Notes under the pieces: model-generated | Told to the model about the DNA's origin: nothing | Database searches by the model: none | What the model saw: the letters and a program-made list of their open reading frames with translations, nothing else | Translations under genes and position numbers: made by a program | Shown: piece by piece, positions 44,420 through 55,610 of the stretch | Layout of the letters: the number at the start of each line of letters is the position of its first letter | Position numbering within the stretch: position 1 is the first letter of the stretch | From: Tubiluchus corallicola | Lineage: Eukaryota > Priapulida > Priapulimorpha > Priapulimorphida > Tubiluchidae | Reading direction: 5' to 3' | Length of the DNA stretch: 59,945 nt | Assembly: GCA_030141605.1 (NCBI GenBank) | Contig: JAQGDQ010001136.1 | Span: forward strand, 1-59,945

Positions 44420-45280
44420 TCATTGTGCGCAGGCGCAGTTGCTGTAGGTCAAAGGTTAAGTGTACCACAGCAGGGTGTCTTAGCTACAACCGTCGCATGA
44501 CATATGGGTAAAGTAGGGCCCAGTTGAGTAACATTAGTTGTTTTGCGTGGACTCTACTTAATTATACTTATATTATTAATTAGTCTGTGTGGGCTTGGAA
44601 ACAAGAAAAATGAACCAGGTAAGATTCTCTAGCTAGCATTCGTCCCTTTTTTAACTACTATTACAATAGCATGGGCTGCGATTCGTTGTCAAGTGTACAC
44701 AAATGGCGTTGTCTGACACACTTAACCTTTGACATTTGCTCGATCATGCTGGAACCGTGAAATGGCTTATTACGTAGACTTTTCAAATTCCTAACCGTAA
44801 GAACGGCATCAGTTTGATAAATATTTCACAATATAAGCAAATTTTATAGCATTTTATAGATATTGTGGAATATTTATCAAAATAACGTTTAAATTTAACT
44901 GTGTATATATTCTCTACTGCAAGGGTTAAATAATTGGTTGTTTTAAGCCTAATTTAAAATTTAAAAAAATCATAACGCTCCCACTGCACACTAGCTAGCA
45001 GCCATCTCCTGAGCCCAAGGTGATGCAGTTGAAATTTTGTGATTTTTTAATAAAAATGCTATAAAACTCGTTGATATTGTGAAATATTTATCTAAATAAG
45101 GTCTAAATTTAACTGTATGTGTTGAGCATTTTCATTAAACTTGTAATTTTGAAGGTAATTCACTTCCGCCAAGAAATTTGGGAAATGTAGCATACAATAC
45201 CAACGACATTATTCTCCTATCTTTGTAGAAGTTATCAAAAAGAGACATAAAATTGTGAAAATATGAGACATTTTGCAGTA
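44420..45280 (+). repeat. Dispersed repeat DR5, copy b
   Basis: See 18300-19170; same order and orientation. Confidence 0.8.
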
Positions 45281-45706
45281 GTGCCCTGTGGTACACTTAA
45301 CCTTCGACATTTTCACGATCACCATCAATCACTGAAACTGTGAAAACGCTTATTATATGAAATTACTAATAAACCATGAGCAGACTTAAATTCGCTTAAA
45401 AATTTAAGTACTTTTATCGGACTATATTCGTTTTCTTTGTAAGTTGTTTTAATTTTATTATATACTAGAAAATTTATATACATTCGGCGTCCTCTTACAG
45501 TGACATTGCCTGAACTACATTGGCATTTATACTGTTTACCGACCGCGCCATGATTACGCCCCAGAAAGACCTGATTGGCTACTAGATGAGAATGTCACTG
45601 CCGCCTGCCCAGTGATGAACATTAGCCTATCAGCTCGCAATCAACCTGCCAAAGTTACCTGAGCAGTTTCAAGACAAAGCAGCTCATTCCATTTCTTAGC
45701 ACAGTA

Positions 45707-46156
45707 CAGTAAGTCATCCCTTAAGGCGTTCCGATAAAATGCGTCGTTAAGCAAAACGTCACTAAACGGAACTTTGTTTTCCATAAGCAACAATGTCAAA
45801 ACATTCAGTCGCGTTTCTGGAGCAAAAATCAATAGTGCTTATCTATGTAAAAACGTTCAGTTGCTTGTAGCGGGGCTTGCAGTTTTATCAGCTGAAACTC
45901 TTGCGTTTTTTTAAGAAGAATTTTATCTAAATTGGGGAAAACAATGAATCAACAATGAAACAATGGCTTGCCTATAACTGTAGTTGATTGTTTGCTGTCG
46001 GTTTAATTGTGCTACGGTGATCTGGGTTAAGTGGCAGGCTTCTTGTTAAGAGTACAAGCACAGTAAATAAAATTTTAGTGTTTGAAGTAAGCCAAAAAAA
46101 ATCGTCGTTAAAACGAAACGTTGCTAAGCGGGGCGTCGTTAAGCGAGGACTTACTG
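45707..46156. mobile_element. pogo/Tigger-like MITE
   Basis: Begins CAGTAAGTCATCCCTTAAGG and ends CGTTAAGCGAGGACTTACTG, an imperfect inverted pair, flanked by TA (45705-45706 and 46157-46158). 450 bp with no transposase. Pogo-type assignment rests on CAGT ends plus TA duplication. Confidence 0.75.
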
Positions 46157-46288
46157 TACAAACAAAATTAGTCCAATTTGCAATGTAATTGAAAATGGCC
46201 TCCCGTTGCGCTTTTGGGAAATTTAACTCCAACTTCATTAAACCAAAAAAAGTTACCATTTGAAAATACAAATAAGTTTTTTTTTCAG

Positions 46289-46402
46289 AAATTGATGAAT
46301 GTAGTTCGGCTCCTTGCGTCAACAATTCTACCTGTGTAAATAATGTCAACTCATTCACCTGTTTGTGTTTACCTGGATATACAGGTGTTATTTGTCAGAC
46401 AG
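46289..46402 (+). CDS. EGF-like domain exon 22 (A-type)
   Basis: Acceptor tttttcag, donor CAG|GTATTG. Begins [30 protein letters not shown]; ends [10 protein letters not shown]. Close paralogue of exon 25. Confidence 0.93.
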
Positions 46403-46671
46403 GTATTGTTTTAAGCACGAGATGATCAGGTTTTGCTCACTTTGGCTTGAACCATTAAAAGGATGTTTGTTTGTGTTGTCTGCCACATTGCCTGCATTTT
46501 ATTTATTTTTTCACTGCTCTCTTACTTGCATCTCGTAACCGTAAAATATTAGCAGTATCATTCTTTCCCTCAAACACTGATTGTTTTGATTGTACACACT
46601 TCTGTGATACAGGCATTTGTGTTGAATCAACGTACTGACTGCAAGTTTGTGCGTCGTATATTCACTTGCTC

Positions 46672-47032
46672 TTTTATGACATCAATGAACACGTCACCTA
46701 TTGTCTTTGACAGTTGTGATGACGTCACGCAGCACTAGATGAAGGTGTGACGTCACCGGTCATAATGATGATGAATATGATAACAAAGCACTTTGCGTTG
46801 ATACCTGCTGTTATTTCGTCCATTATAATTTTCATGATTAAAATGTACTTGTTGTTTTATGACATCAATGATCACGTCACCTAATGCCTTTGATAGTTGT
46901 GATGACGTCACGCAGCACTAGGCGAAGGTGTGACGTCACCGGTCACAATGATGATGAATATGATAACAAAGCACTTTGCATTGATACCTGCTGTTATTTT
47001 GTCCATTATAATTTTCATGATTGAAATGTACT
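46672..47032. repeat. 183-bp direct duplication with four TGACGTCA sites
   Basis: Two near-identical 183-bp units. Each has two perfect TGACGTCA palindromes (46720-46727, 46748-46755, 46903-46910, 46931-46938), the binding core of CREB/ATF factors. Regulatory activity is not shown. Confidence 0.88.
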
Positions 47033-47640
47033 ATAGTCCATAGATACGTAGATAACGTGCGCGCAGGTAAACGTGCTCCCATATTTGCAGCAAAATCGGG
47101 CCAGGGGCGGTGCTGGCTATGGATAGATAGCCCGCTCAGCGGTGGGTGTGGTAGGTTTATTTAGAATTCGCGAGACGGCCACGGCGTCCCGTGATGGGCG
47201 TTTTCCCGGACCCAACTCGCGATTTTTTCGAAATTTTGACCAAACGGCATGCGGGAAAAACGTTCTAGCGTCGCCCGGTGGGACTCTAGGAAGGAGATAT
47301 ATATGGCTCTTTAGAAAGAGGAAGAACAGGGCTACACGATGATGTGGGCTATATTTTAGGGCACGTCCACCAGAAGAAGTACCGACGAATTAATTAGAAG
47401 TTCTATTTATGGCAATTTTCGCTTGGAAAACTGCTGACGCAAAGCCATTGTTATGACGTCATCCATTATACTCTGCTTATAACCTTATAACTTTAATTCA
47501 GTAAAAGTTGCTACTGGCTTTGCGTTAGGGAAATAAACGAACACTAGGTAGAATGTTCGAGCATTGTTGATTATAAGTGGATTTATAAGCAAAATATTTT
47601 GCGGGGCCTTTGCTAGTTATATAATTATTCTTGCACGAAT
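47033..47640 (+). repeat. Dispersed repeat DR3, copy b, plus adjoining sequence
   Basis: 47285-47625 is the inverse of 10331-10690. The part before it (47033-47284) is unusually GC-rich for this window and unrecognised. Confidence 0.65.
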
Positions 47641-47679
47641 AAAGCAGAAAACAAGCGTATAATTATTACTCCATGTTTA

Positions 47680-48095
47680 TACTTAAAGGAATGAAGATGT
47701 CACTCAGTATGTTGAGTTTATTTTACTGTTATAACTCAAACTTACTACTTCTGAATAGAAATTTTCAGGCGTGGCGCTTTCCGCCATTCATTTTGACAAT
47801 CATGACGTAACTGGTAGACTTGATGACTTTTCGTAAGCGCGTCGTGACTTTTCGTGAGCGCGCCGTGCTTAGACTAATTCAAACTTGAGCAGCTTACCTA
47901 ATATTGACATAAATATATTACAACATTAACAATCTATTTTTTTTGTCAAAACTTATTACACTTTCGATGAAGGCTGAGAATGCGCAAATTTTCTTCAAAA
48001 TGAATGACGTCATTGGAAGAAGAATGGACATTCAAAATGATAGCACCCAAGCGTGAAGTGATCACGACTTTAAAGTGATTTTATTAGCAACAGAT
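47680..48095 (+). repeat. Dispersed repeat DR4, copy b
   Basis: See 10720-11180. 48096-48530 shows nothing recognised. Confidence 0.7.
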
Positions 48096-48531
48096 GTCGC
48101 TTATTGCAGTTTTATTACAAAATCTTTCTAACAATTTTCGCGAAAATTGATATAAGTCTAACTTTTCAGAAGGCTTGACTTTTCCTTTAATAATCATTCA
48201 ACTTTTGACAGCCAACTAATCCGACTTTTTGCAAACCGATCAAAAATTATTGAAGAAAACACATAAGTAAGCTTTCATTCGTAATAAAAAAAGCCATCGT
48301 GGTCTTCAGCGGCGTGAAGAAATTGTTAACGAATTTTGTTGAGAATTGTGCTAACTCTGTAGTTCTCATACATGACAGTAAAGAAGCCACTAACTTATCA
48401 TCAAGATTCAATAGTAAAGTATCTTTTCAAAGTTTGATAGAAACAAATCTGTCAGCCTAGTATTTTCACAACAAAATTAAAATTATTTGTCATACTAGTA
48501 ATTAACAAGTTTTTCAGAAAAAAATCTGCTT

Positions 48532-49190
48532 GCTTAAAGGACAAGAAAGGAGGTGCCTGAAGTGGGTTTCAGAAAAATCGCCTTAAAAAATTATATTAGT
48601 TTGTAGCAATTTTATGTATACATCGTACTCGAGTTGAAAGGAACTTTTGTTTGTTTTCATTTTAAATCTCCGGCAAAGCTGTTCCGACGGCTCCATTACA
48701 TGACGTCACTACGCAAAGTAAATCAGTGGAAGAAAAGAAAATGTTAAATTATGTTCCAAAAAACTTTCCATGCAAATCTATATTAACTTAGCATTTCGCT
48801 TACCTGCTGGAAAGACTTATACGTAACTAGAAATAATAATTTAAAATGTTTGTGCCAATTGGTAAAATGTCGCTGACTCACCCTCCAGGGTGCACCACTC
48901 ACTAGCCAAAAACGTATTTTTAATCTTATTGACAAGGTACAGTAATTTAAAATTTTATTTACGTAATAACATGTATGCTCTGATTATTTTTTCAAACTTT
49001 ACTTAATGTTATCCAAATTTGTTTTAAACGACCTACCATCAAAATGGCTGCGCCTAACGGTCATCGCGGGAGTTTAAATTTTTAAGTCTTATACAGCGTT
49101 ACTGCCGACTTAAACCCTGCATGCAAAAAGGCAGTATGTAAGTGGTATAAAATTTCAAGACGAATTTTTTAAGCTTTATGTAAGTGGAGG
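48532..49190 (+). repeat. Dispersed repeat DR2, copy e (nearly full length)
   Basis: From TAAAGGACAAGAAAGGAGGT to AAGCTTTATGTAAG, same layout as copy b. Confidence 0.8.
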
Positions 49191-49362
49191 GTGTTCTTGT
49201 GGTTTAAGACGTAGAAGAAAGTGCATCTTTTCCTTGCCATCTGGTGCTTTTTTGCCAAAATGGCTGTGTAGTCAGCATCTGATATTGAGGAGTTGTCATT
49301 TAACTAAATCATTTCATCGTCATTTGTCTATTGTCTTTTATTTTTTATGTAAAACATAACAG

Positions 49363-49476
49363 ATATCAACGAATGCATATCTCAACCTTGTCAGAATAAT
49401 GGCACCTGTCTTGATGAAGTGAATTACTATACCTGTATTTGTATGCCTGGATACACTGGCTACGATTGCCAGACAG
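49363..49476 (+). CDS. EGF-like domain exon 23 (B-type)
   Basis: Acceptor cataacag, donor CAG|GTACGT. Same protein as exon 20 except Met for Leu after Cys5. Motifs [25 protein letters not shown]. Confidence 0.94.
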
Positions 49477-50271
49477 GTACGTGCATTGAATATTTTTCCT
49501 TTCTTTTTAACCTACATTATCATCCCTGTATTTTGCTACATTTTTCCCTGCACTAAATACTATTGTTCTTTCTACAAATCTGCAATTCTTCTTATGTACA
49601 CAAAAAAATTAGAGAGCAAATATCGATAATATAAAATATGTAAAAGTTTGGTGATAGAAAACAAAGTTTCCACGTTGCACAAAATACGAATTTGCTCGTG
49701 TTCAGTTTAATGACCTAGTAAGTTAGACCGTAGCTCCCAGTAGCGGGTCGTGGCGGTTGGTGGCGGGTCGTGGCTAAAATTAGTGGTTGTTCTGCAAAAT
49801 TAAATTTTTTAGCCATTGTTTTAATACTGTGTAAAACGAGACAAACCATGTGTAATTTTAATGTTGTAATTATAATTTAAACAAACGAACTAATTTATAC
49901 ATAAACTTGATAAACTCCTAAACAAAAAATATTGTTTTCTTACGAATAGCACTGAAGTTAAGACACGCCAAGGCTGGTCAGTGAACAGATGGACGAGCTG
50001 TTAGAAGTCTTTCCACACCAGACTTGCCAGAACCATCTCTACTCTGCCTGTTCTGCATCTCGACTTAGAAAACCAGCCTTTATACTAAGCTATGTTCCAG
50101 TCCCTCCACTAAAATCTCCACAATGTAGGCCCTGGTATTAGTGATCGAATACAGTTTGGTTAGAGCCAAATTAGTTAAAATTCTTTTATGTGGAGGACTA
50201 CACTGTCTACAAGTGGAACTGTAGCAAAGGAACTATAAATAACTTTCAATTAGATTAAAATTTCTTTTCAG
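49477..50271. other. Intron sequence, nothing recognised
   Basis: A short GGCGGGTCGTGGC duplication lies at 49735-49775; otherwise no features. Confidence 0.45.
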
Positions 50272-50385
50272 AAATAAATGAGTGTTTGCCTAATCCCTGC
50301 ACGAATGATGCTACGTGTGTAGATGAGATCAATTCTTACACGTGTTTATGCTTACCTGGCTATACTGGGATGCACTGCGAATCAG
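50272..50385 (+). CDS. EGF-like domain exon 24 (C-type)
   Basis: Acceptor cttttcag, donor CAG|GTATAC. Begins EINEC. CLPNPC lost the O-glucose Ser; CTNDATC and [12 protein letters not shown] are intact; ends [10 protein letters not shown]. Confidence 0.93.
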
Positions 50386-50430
50386 GTATACATGTAATAC
50401 TTTACTGGTAGAAGTAATGGTAGTCGTACC

Positions 50431-50432
<2 letters not shown>

Positions 50433-50496
<64 letters not shown>
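50433..50496. repeat. (AT)n microsatellite
   Basis: Perfect AT dinucleotide run of about 32 units. Confidence 0.97.
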
Positions 50497-50499
<3 letters not shown>

Positions 50500-50807
50500 A
50501 TTTATTAATTCTTTATTTGTCATTAAAATGGTTCCCTGATTATAATAAAACTGAGTAAGCCTCAGCGTCATGTTAAAATAACAACACTGTTCAAGACAAA
50601 TGCATCCAGTGCTGACTAAAAATTCTAAAGTGCAAAACTAAGGTCTAATTATATACAATAAATGCACATATTTACAAACACAATATCAAAACATATTTAC
50701 AAAACAATATTACAAAAGTACATTAAATTTTTAGCAAAACAGGCTTTACATTACGTAAATTTTATAGTCATTACATTTACACTATTTATACATTTGACAT
50801 AGCAGTA

Positions 50808-50882
50808 ATACTGGTGGTGGTGGCAGTGGTTGCGGTGGTGGTTGGTGGCGGTGGTGGCGCTGGTGGTGGTGGCAGTGATGGT
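50808..50882. repeat. (GGT)n microsatellite
   Basis: Imperfect GGT/GGC run. 50500-50807 and 50883-51120 hold nothing recognised. Confidence 0.8.
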
Positions 50883-51130
50883 AGTTTTCTTTGAAGTCGT
50901 ATTAAAAGCGTTATTTGTCATAAAGTGAATTGCTGTACTTACAAAAACAACAATTATTCTTAGGGTATTTATATTTAAACACTTTATGATACAAAAATTG
51001 TTTTCTTCAGAGGGACAAGCGAAATTAAAGTGATGACGAGACTTGAATAATATTAATGCTCATATTAGTACACATAATGTTAATGGAGCGCCACCTATTA
51101 TAGTTTTTGTTATAAATCAGTATGATTTCT

Positions 51131-51514
51131 AAGGGTGAGCATTCTCTACCAGAAAGCGAATTCGAATCGAACCGAATTTGTGACTTTCGAATTCGAATCG
51201 AACCGAACTTCAGTGTTTCGAATACGAATTGAGATCCAAAGATTTTCGAACAAGTTTTCGAACCACCAGTAAAAATTAGTCTTACAAAGATCATGCATAT
51301 CACTAGATTTTGTTCTGCAATAAAACGACCAGTAATTTGTTTAAAATTGTGCACAGAAATCACAGCTAAATTATGCTAATTGCATGATGTTTCAATCGTT
51401 TTAGTGATCAAGAACATATGTGATTAAAGTGCTGAATTAGTTTTGGATTCGAATCGAGTTTGAACTAAAAAAACTCGTTCGAATTCGATTCGAACGTTCG
51501 ATGCTCACTCCTAA
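51131..51514. mobile_element. hAT-like MITE with TTCGAA-rich ends
   Basis: Ends AAGGGTGAGCAT and ATGCTCACTCCTAA are imperfect inverses; flanks TGATTTCT (51123-51130) and TGATTTCA (51515-51522) match at 7 of 8 bases, as for hAT. Both arms are packed with GAATTCGAATCGAA-type palindromes. No transposase. Confidence 0.8.
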
Positions 51515-51801
51515 TGATTTCATACATCCACACGTGAGAAGTACTTGAAATAGGGGACTTGTTCATTTGTGCTGTATTTAGAAGTGACGGTGAATGCCCC
51601 TGTGAACCATTCTAACAAGTTCCTTAAATGCAGACCAGTCAGAATAAATACCAGTCAGAATTCAACTCGCTCAGTGAGTGAAAGATTAACAGTATAATAA
51701 ACCATTAATTATATCGGGACCATTAGTCCATGCTTTACACTATTTCTGCAAGACTTACTCACAGATATTTCAATAAAATAGCAATAAAACAACTTTAATA
51801 C

Positions 51802-52152
51802 TGTTGTGGGGATCTGGAATATTCTATAAGATAGTAGAACACTCTTCTTGCCTTGTAGAAGATTCGAGAACTTTCTATACGCGATGCGAGTAGTAGTTTC
51901 TAGATTGTTCCTTTGCACTGATATATAAGGTGGAGCTGGCCGCTGAAGTTTATTCTCTCACATTCTCTTGTACCTCGTATTCTCAGATGCTCAGACACGC
52001 TTTCACGTTTCCAGATTATCACATTTACTGTAAACATTTCGCGTTCCTTCATACTTTTGTGTTGCAGAATGCTCAGACAATAAACCTGTTTAATTTGACG
52101 ACGTGTTTTCTGGTTTTCTCTGCGAGCCTTCCGAGAGAAACAAAACACAACA
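51802..52152 (+). mobile_element. Solo-LTR-like element, TG...CA type
   Basis: Begins TGTTGTGGGG, ends CACAACA. It has a TATA box GATATATAAGG near 51919 and a polyadenylation signal CAATAAACC near 52080. Flanks AATAC (51797-51801) and AGTAC (52153-52157) agree at 4 of 5 bases. The open frame starting at 51930 runs across the LTR end and has no recognisable domain. Confidence 0.65.
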
Positions 52153-52514
52153 AGTACGACTCTGAAAATGACACCGATAACGGCTATTTTTTGACTGATC
52201 GCCCGTTCATCACGATATTTCTTTCACGAGTAGAAAAACGCGCAGATACGTGGACGGTGTGGCGTGACAAGGGTCAACCAACCGAAAATTTGGCGAAATT
52301 TCGTACTCTCGCTAAGACTTCAAACAAAGCTAACCCAGTTCTATATATATATATATATGGGAAAAACTAAGTCATAGATCATCAATGGTAAATTGGCTTC
52401 GTCAGTGTCACTGCAGGCGTCAATTGTCACTGTTACATCATTTATAGCAAATCTGCTTCAGGTATCGAAGATTTTAGCTCCATAAATCTAAAATGCTGTA
52501 TTCACATTTTTCAG

Positions 52515-52628
52515 AAATTGACGAATGTAGTTCAGATCCATGCGTCAACAATTCTACTTGCATAAACCATGTCAATTTTTTCACCTGTTTATGTTTACCA
52601 GGATATACAGGTGTTATCTGCGAGACAG
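52515..52628 (+). CDS. EGF-like domain exon 25 (A-type)
   Basis: Acceptor tttttcag, donor CAG|GTATTA. Begins [30 protein letters not shown]; ends [10 protein letters not shown]. Confidence 0.93.
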
Positions 52629-52883
52629 GTATTATTTTAAACACAGATTTTGTTTGCTTTCTTGATCTGATCTGTATTTTTACAGCACACACTGCCTGCG
52701 ATTTTACTTAACTTTACTTATTTTACTTACTTACTTAATTACTTAATTAATTAGGTTAATTACTACTGTGTGACGCCATTTTGTTTCCCTGACTGTGAGT
52801 CTCCATCACTCCTTTTTGTGGCTCTTGCGAGTCCTGTAGACGTTTTCGTTGTGTTTTAGTCAGCAGGTGAAATTTACTACATG

Positions 52884-53372
52884 AGTAAAATAATTGGTAT
52901 AGTGGTTGCATTAGAGTCTGTTTATTATAGTAGTTAAACCTGCTATTTATTGTTGTTTATTGCGTGGCATGTGAGTAGCCACGATGGGCATGGCAAACTG
53001 TCCAGACTTTATTTAATAAACTACGCATTCATTAAATATCAAACACAACACGGTAAATATAAGAAGATAGCAATGCCAGCCCTCCGTCTTCAAGTCAGTT
53101 CCTAATCTCCCCCAAGGTGCGGGCCTCAAAACACTTTTGTCTAACTACCTAATGCAGCGTGAGCTTCTGCGCATAAGGATTACATCATCAATCTTTACTT
53201 CCGAGTCAGCCGGTCGAACATCAGCTGATCACGTGACGCCACACCTAACTAAGCTTCTAACCACGACGATAGTTTAATCTTGCATCGTCAAGAATTTAAT
53301 CTTGAATTAATAATTTAATAATTTAGTCACCAATTTAATCAAAGTCACTATTTAACACAGCTTTCCTTTACT
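52884..53372 (-). mobile_element. Solo-LTR-like element S4 (subfamily 2), inverted
   Basis: Minus-strand relative of S3. Plus-strand ends are AGTAAAATAATTGG and CTTTCCTTTACT, flanked by CATG (52880-52883 and 53373-53376). Confidence 0.7.
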
Positions 53373-53559
53373 CATGTATTTTGTGACGTCACTGGTTTGT
53401 GAGTGTCCGTCGACCTGTTGCTTTTCATAAAAACTGTATATGAGCAGGGCTATGTTCCATGATGCGCATGGCTGTCGTGCTGACGTCACGCAGCCCTACA
53501 TGTGCATATTACATTATTGACGATAGGGATGATAAATGAGATGACAAAATACCTTCCAC

Positions 53560-53722
53560 AGTAAGGTAAGGTAAAGTAAAGTAAAGTAAAAGTAAAGTGA
53601 AGTGAAGTGAAAAGTGAAGTGAAGTGAAGTGAAGTGAAGTGAAGTGACGTGACGTGAAGTGACGTGACGTGACGTGACGTGACGTGACGTGACGTGACGT
53701 GACGTGACGTGACGTGACGTAA
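53560..53722. repeat. (GTGAA)n/(GTGAC)n pentanucleotide array
   Basis: GTAAA units pass into GTGAA and then GTGAC units, with a homogeneous ACGTG-rich stretch at 53660-53720. Confidence 0.92.
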
Positions 53723-53754
53723 CGTAAAGTACAAGAGTCTCACAATTCTTTACG

Positions 53755-53965
53755 AATTCTTATAGAAGCACGTCATATTCTAATACAAGCACGTTATGTC
53801 ACAATAGACGCCCGTTATATTATAGTAGAAGCACGTTATGTTCGAATGCAATCATATTATATTGTAATAGAAGCACGCTATATTGTAATAGAATTAAGTT
53901 ACACTCTAGTAGAATCATGTTATACTGTAATAGAATCACGTTATATTCTAATAAGACCACCTTTT
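53755..53965. repeat. Degenerate ~20-bp repeat (TATTGTAATAGAAGCACGTTA)
   Basis: About nine variants of TGTAATAGAAGCACGTTATA in tandem, ending 65 bp before exon 26. Confidence 0.75.
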
Positions 53966-54030
53966 TATTTCCTTGACAAAATTGGATTTATTACATTAAT
54001 AATCAACAAATTTTGCAAAACTTGCTTTAG

Positions 54031-54144
54031 ATATAGAAGAATGTGATTCGTTTCCATGTCAAAATGGCGGTGCATGCCAGGATGGTGTAAACCAATACAC
54101 CTGCACTTGTCAACCAGGTTACACAGGTGTTAATTGTGAGAAAG
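54031..54144 (+). CDS. EGF-like domain exon 26 (B-type)
   Basis: Acceptor gctttag, donor AAG|GTAGAT. Begins DIEEC; CDSFPC fits O-glucose; CQNGGAC has Ala at the O-fucose position; [12 protein letters not shown]; ends [10 protein letters not shown]. Confidence 0.93.
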
Positions 54145-54811
54145 GTAGATGAACATTTTGATGAAATTATCTTAGCTTTTAGTAATTTTGTCTTACTAGA
54201 GATAAACATTTGCTGTTGAAAAAGCAAACTTCTTATTATTTATAACTTCTTCGTGTACAGCGTTTAAATCGTTTAAAAATTTCAACAATAATATTATCAC
54301 TCTGTTATTCATAAGAATATTTGCTTTAAGACAAGAGGTCACCGTGTTTCCGGGCTTAACTGGATCCTCCACATAGCCAAGATGATAGCAGGCAATACTG
54401 CTATATCGCCATAACCCTAACAGTGACAGTGTACTCCTCCCAAACTCCTCCCAACCACTCCCATCTCAAGAAGGGTTTAATATCTCCACCCACATACTAT
54501 ACCGATGAAAGTTTTTTTTATGTTCATAACTGCTACTATCAACAGTAATTAAAGTGAGGCTCGTGGTTTTCCGGAGAAATGGCTAACGCACTTTCTTTTA
54601 ATGATGAAATTAGTTAAAATAAATTCAGCAAATTTAATTAAAGTATTTTAGAAAAGGTTATAATTTTAGAAAACTATTTCGACATTGTTCCCTTAACTTT
54701 TTTATTCTTCTGTGTTTTGTATACATACTACCATCTAACCATTATACATTTTGCTGCTTTTGGAACACATAAATGTCATAGATTATCCCACAATAATTTA
54801 GTTTGGCATAT

Positions 54812-55402
54812 GTACACAAGTACGTATATGTACACAAGTACGCACATGTACACAAGTACGCACATGTACACAAGTACGCACATGTACACAAGTACGCACA
54901 TGTACACAAGTACGCATATGTACACAAGTACGCACATGTACACAAGTACGCACATGTACACAAGTATGCACATGTACACAAGTTTCACACATGTACACAA
55001 GTACGCACATGTACACAAGTACGCACATGTACACAAGTACGCACATGTACACAAGTTTCGCACATGTACACAAGTACGCACATGTACACAAGTGCGCACA
55101 TGTACACAAGTACGCACATGTACACAAGTGCGCACATGTACACAAGTACGCACATGTACACAAGTACACACATGTACACAAGTACGCACATGTACACAAG
55201 TACGCACATGTACACAAGTACACACATGTACACAAGTACGCACATGTACACAAGTATGCACATGTACACAAGTACGCACATGTACACAAGTACGCACATG
55301 TACACAAGTGCGCACGTGTACACAAGTACGCATATGTACACAAGTACGCATATGTACACAAGTACGCACATGTACACAAGTACGCATATGTACACAAGTA
55401 AT
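54812..55402. repeat. 18-bp minisatellite (TACACAAGTACGCACATG)n
   Basis: About 32 units, 18 bp each, open in several frames on both strands because 18 is a multiple of three and stops are rare. Long Thr/Cys/His-rich frames are artefacts; the array lies in the intron before exon 27. Confidence 0.95.
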
Positions 55403-55452
55403 GCCAAACAGAGAAACCTATGAAACACCAACATTCTTCTTCTATTTTTCAG

Positions 55453-55566
55453 AGATCAACGAATGCGCTTCCAATCCGTGTAAAAACAACGCCACCTGTG
55501 TGGATGATGTGAGCTACTATTATTGCCAATGTCTGTTTGGTTATGAAGGACAGTGGTGTGAACACG
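55453..55566 (+). CDS. EGF-like domain exon 27 (C-type)
   Basis: Acceptor atttttcag, donor ACG|GTAACA. Begins EINEC; CASNPC, CKNNATC, CVDDVSYYYCQC; final loop LFGYEGQWCEHG. An inverted copy with the same protein sequence lies at 59276-59389. Confidence 0.93.
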
Positions 55567-55610
55567 GTAACATGGAGCGGTTTTTAATTATAGTTCACAC
55601 TTCAACAAGC

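Noticed and set aside
49205-49262. Weak EGF-like phrase (TCTTTTCCTTGCCA then TTGCCAAAATGGCTG) upstream of exon 23
   Set aside because: No splice sites, no complete cysteine pattern; could be a decayed exon but not supportable.
51930-52370. 146-residue frame as a gene
   Set aside because: It crosses the LTR-like element and its end; no recognisable domain.
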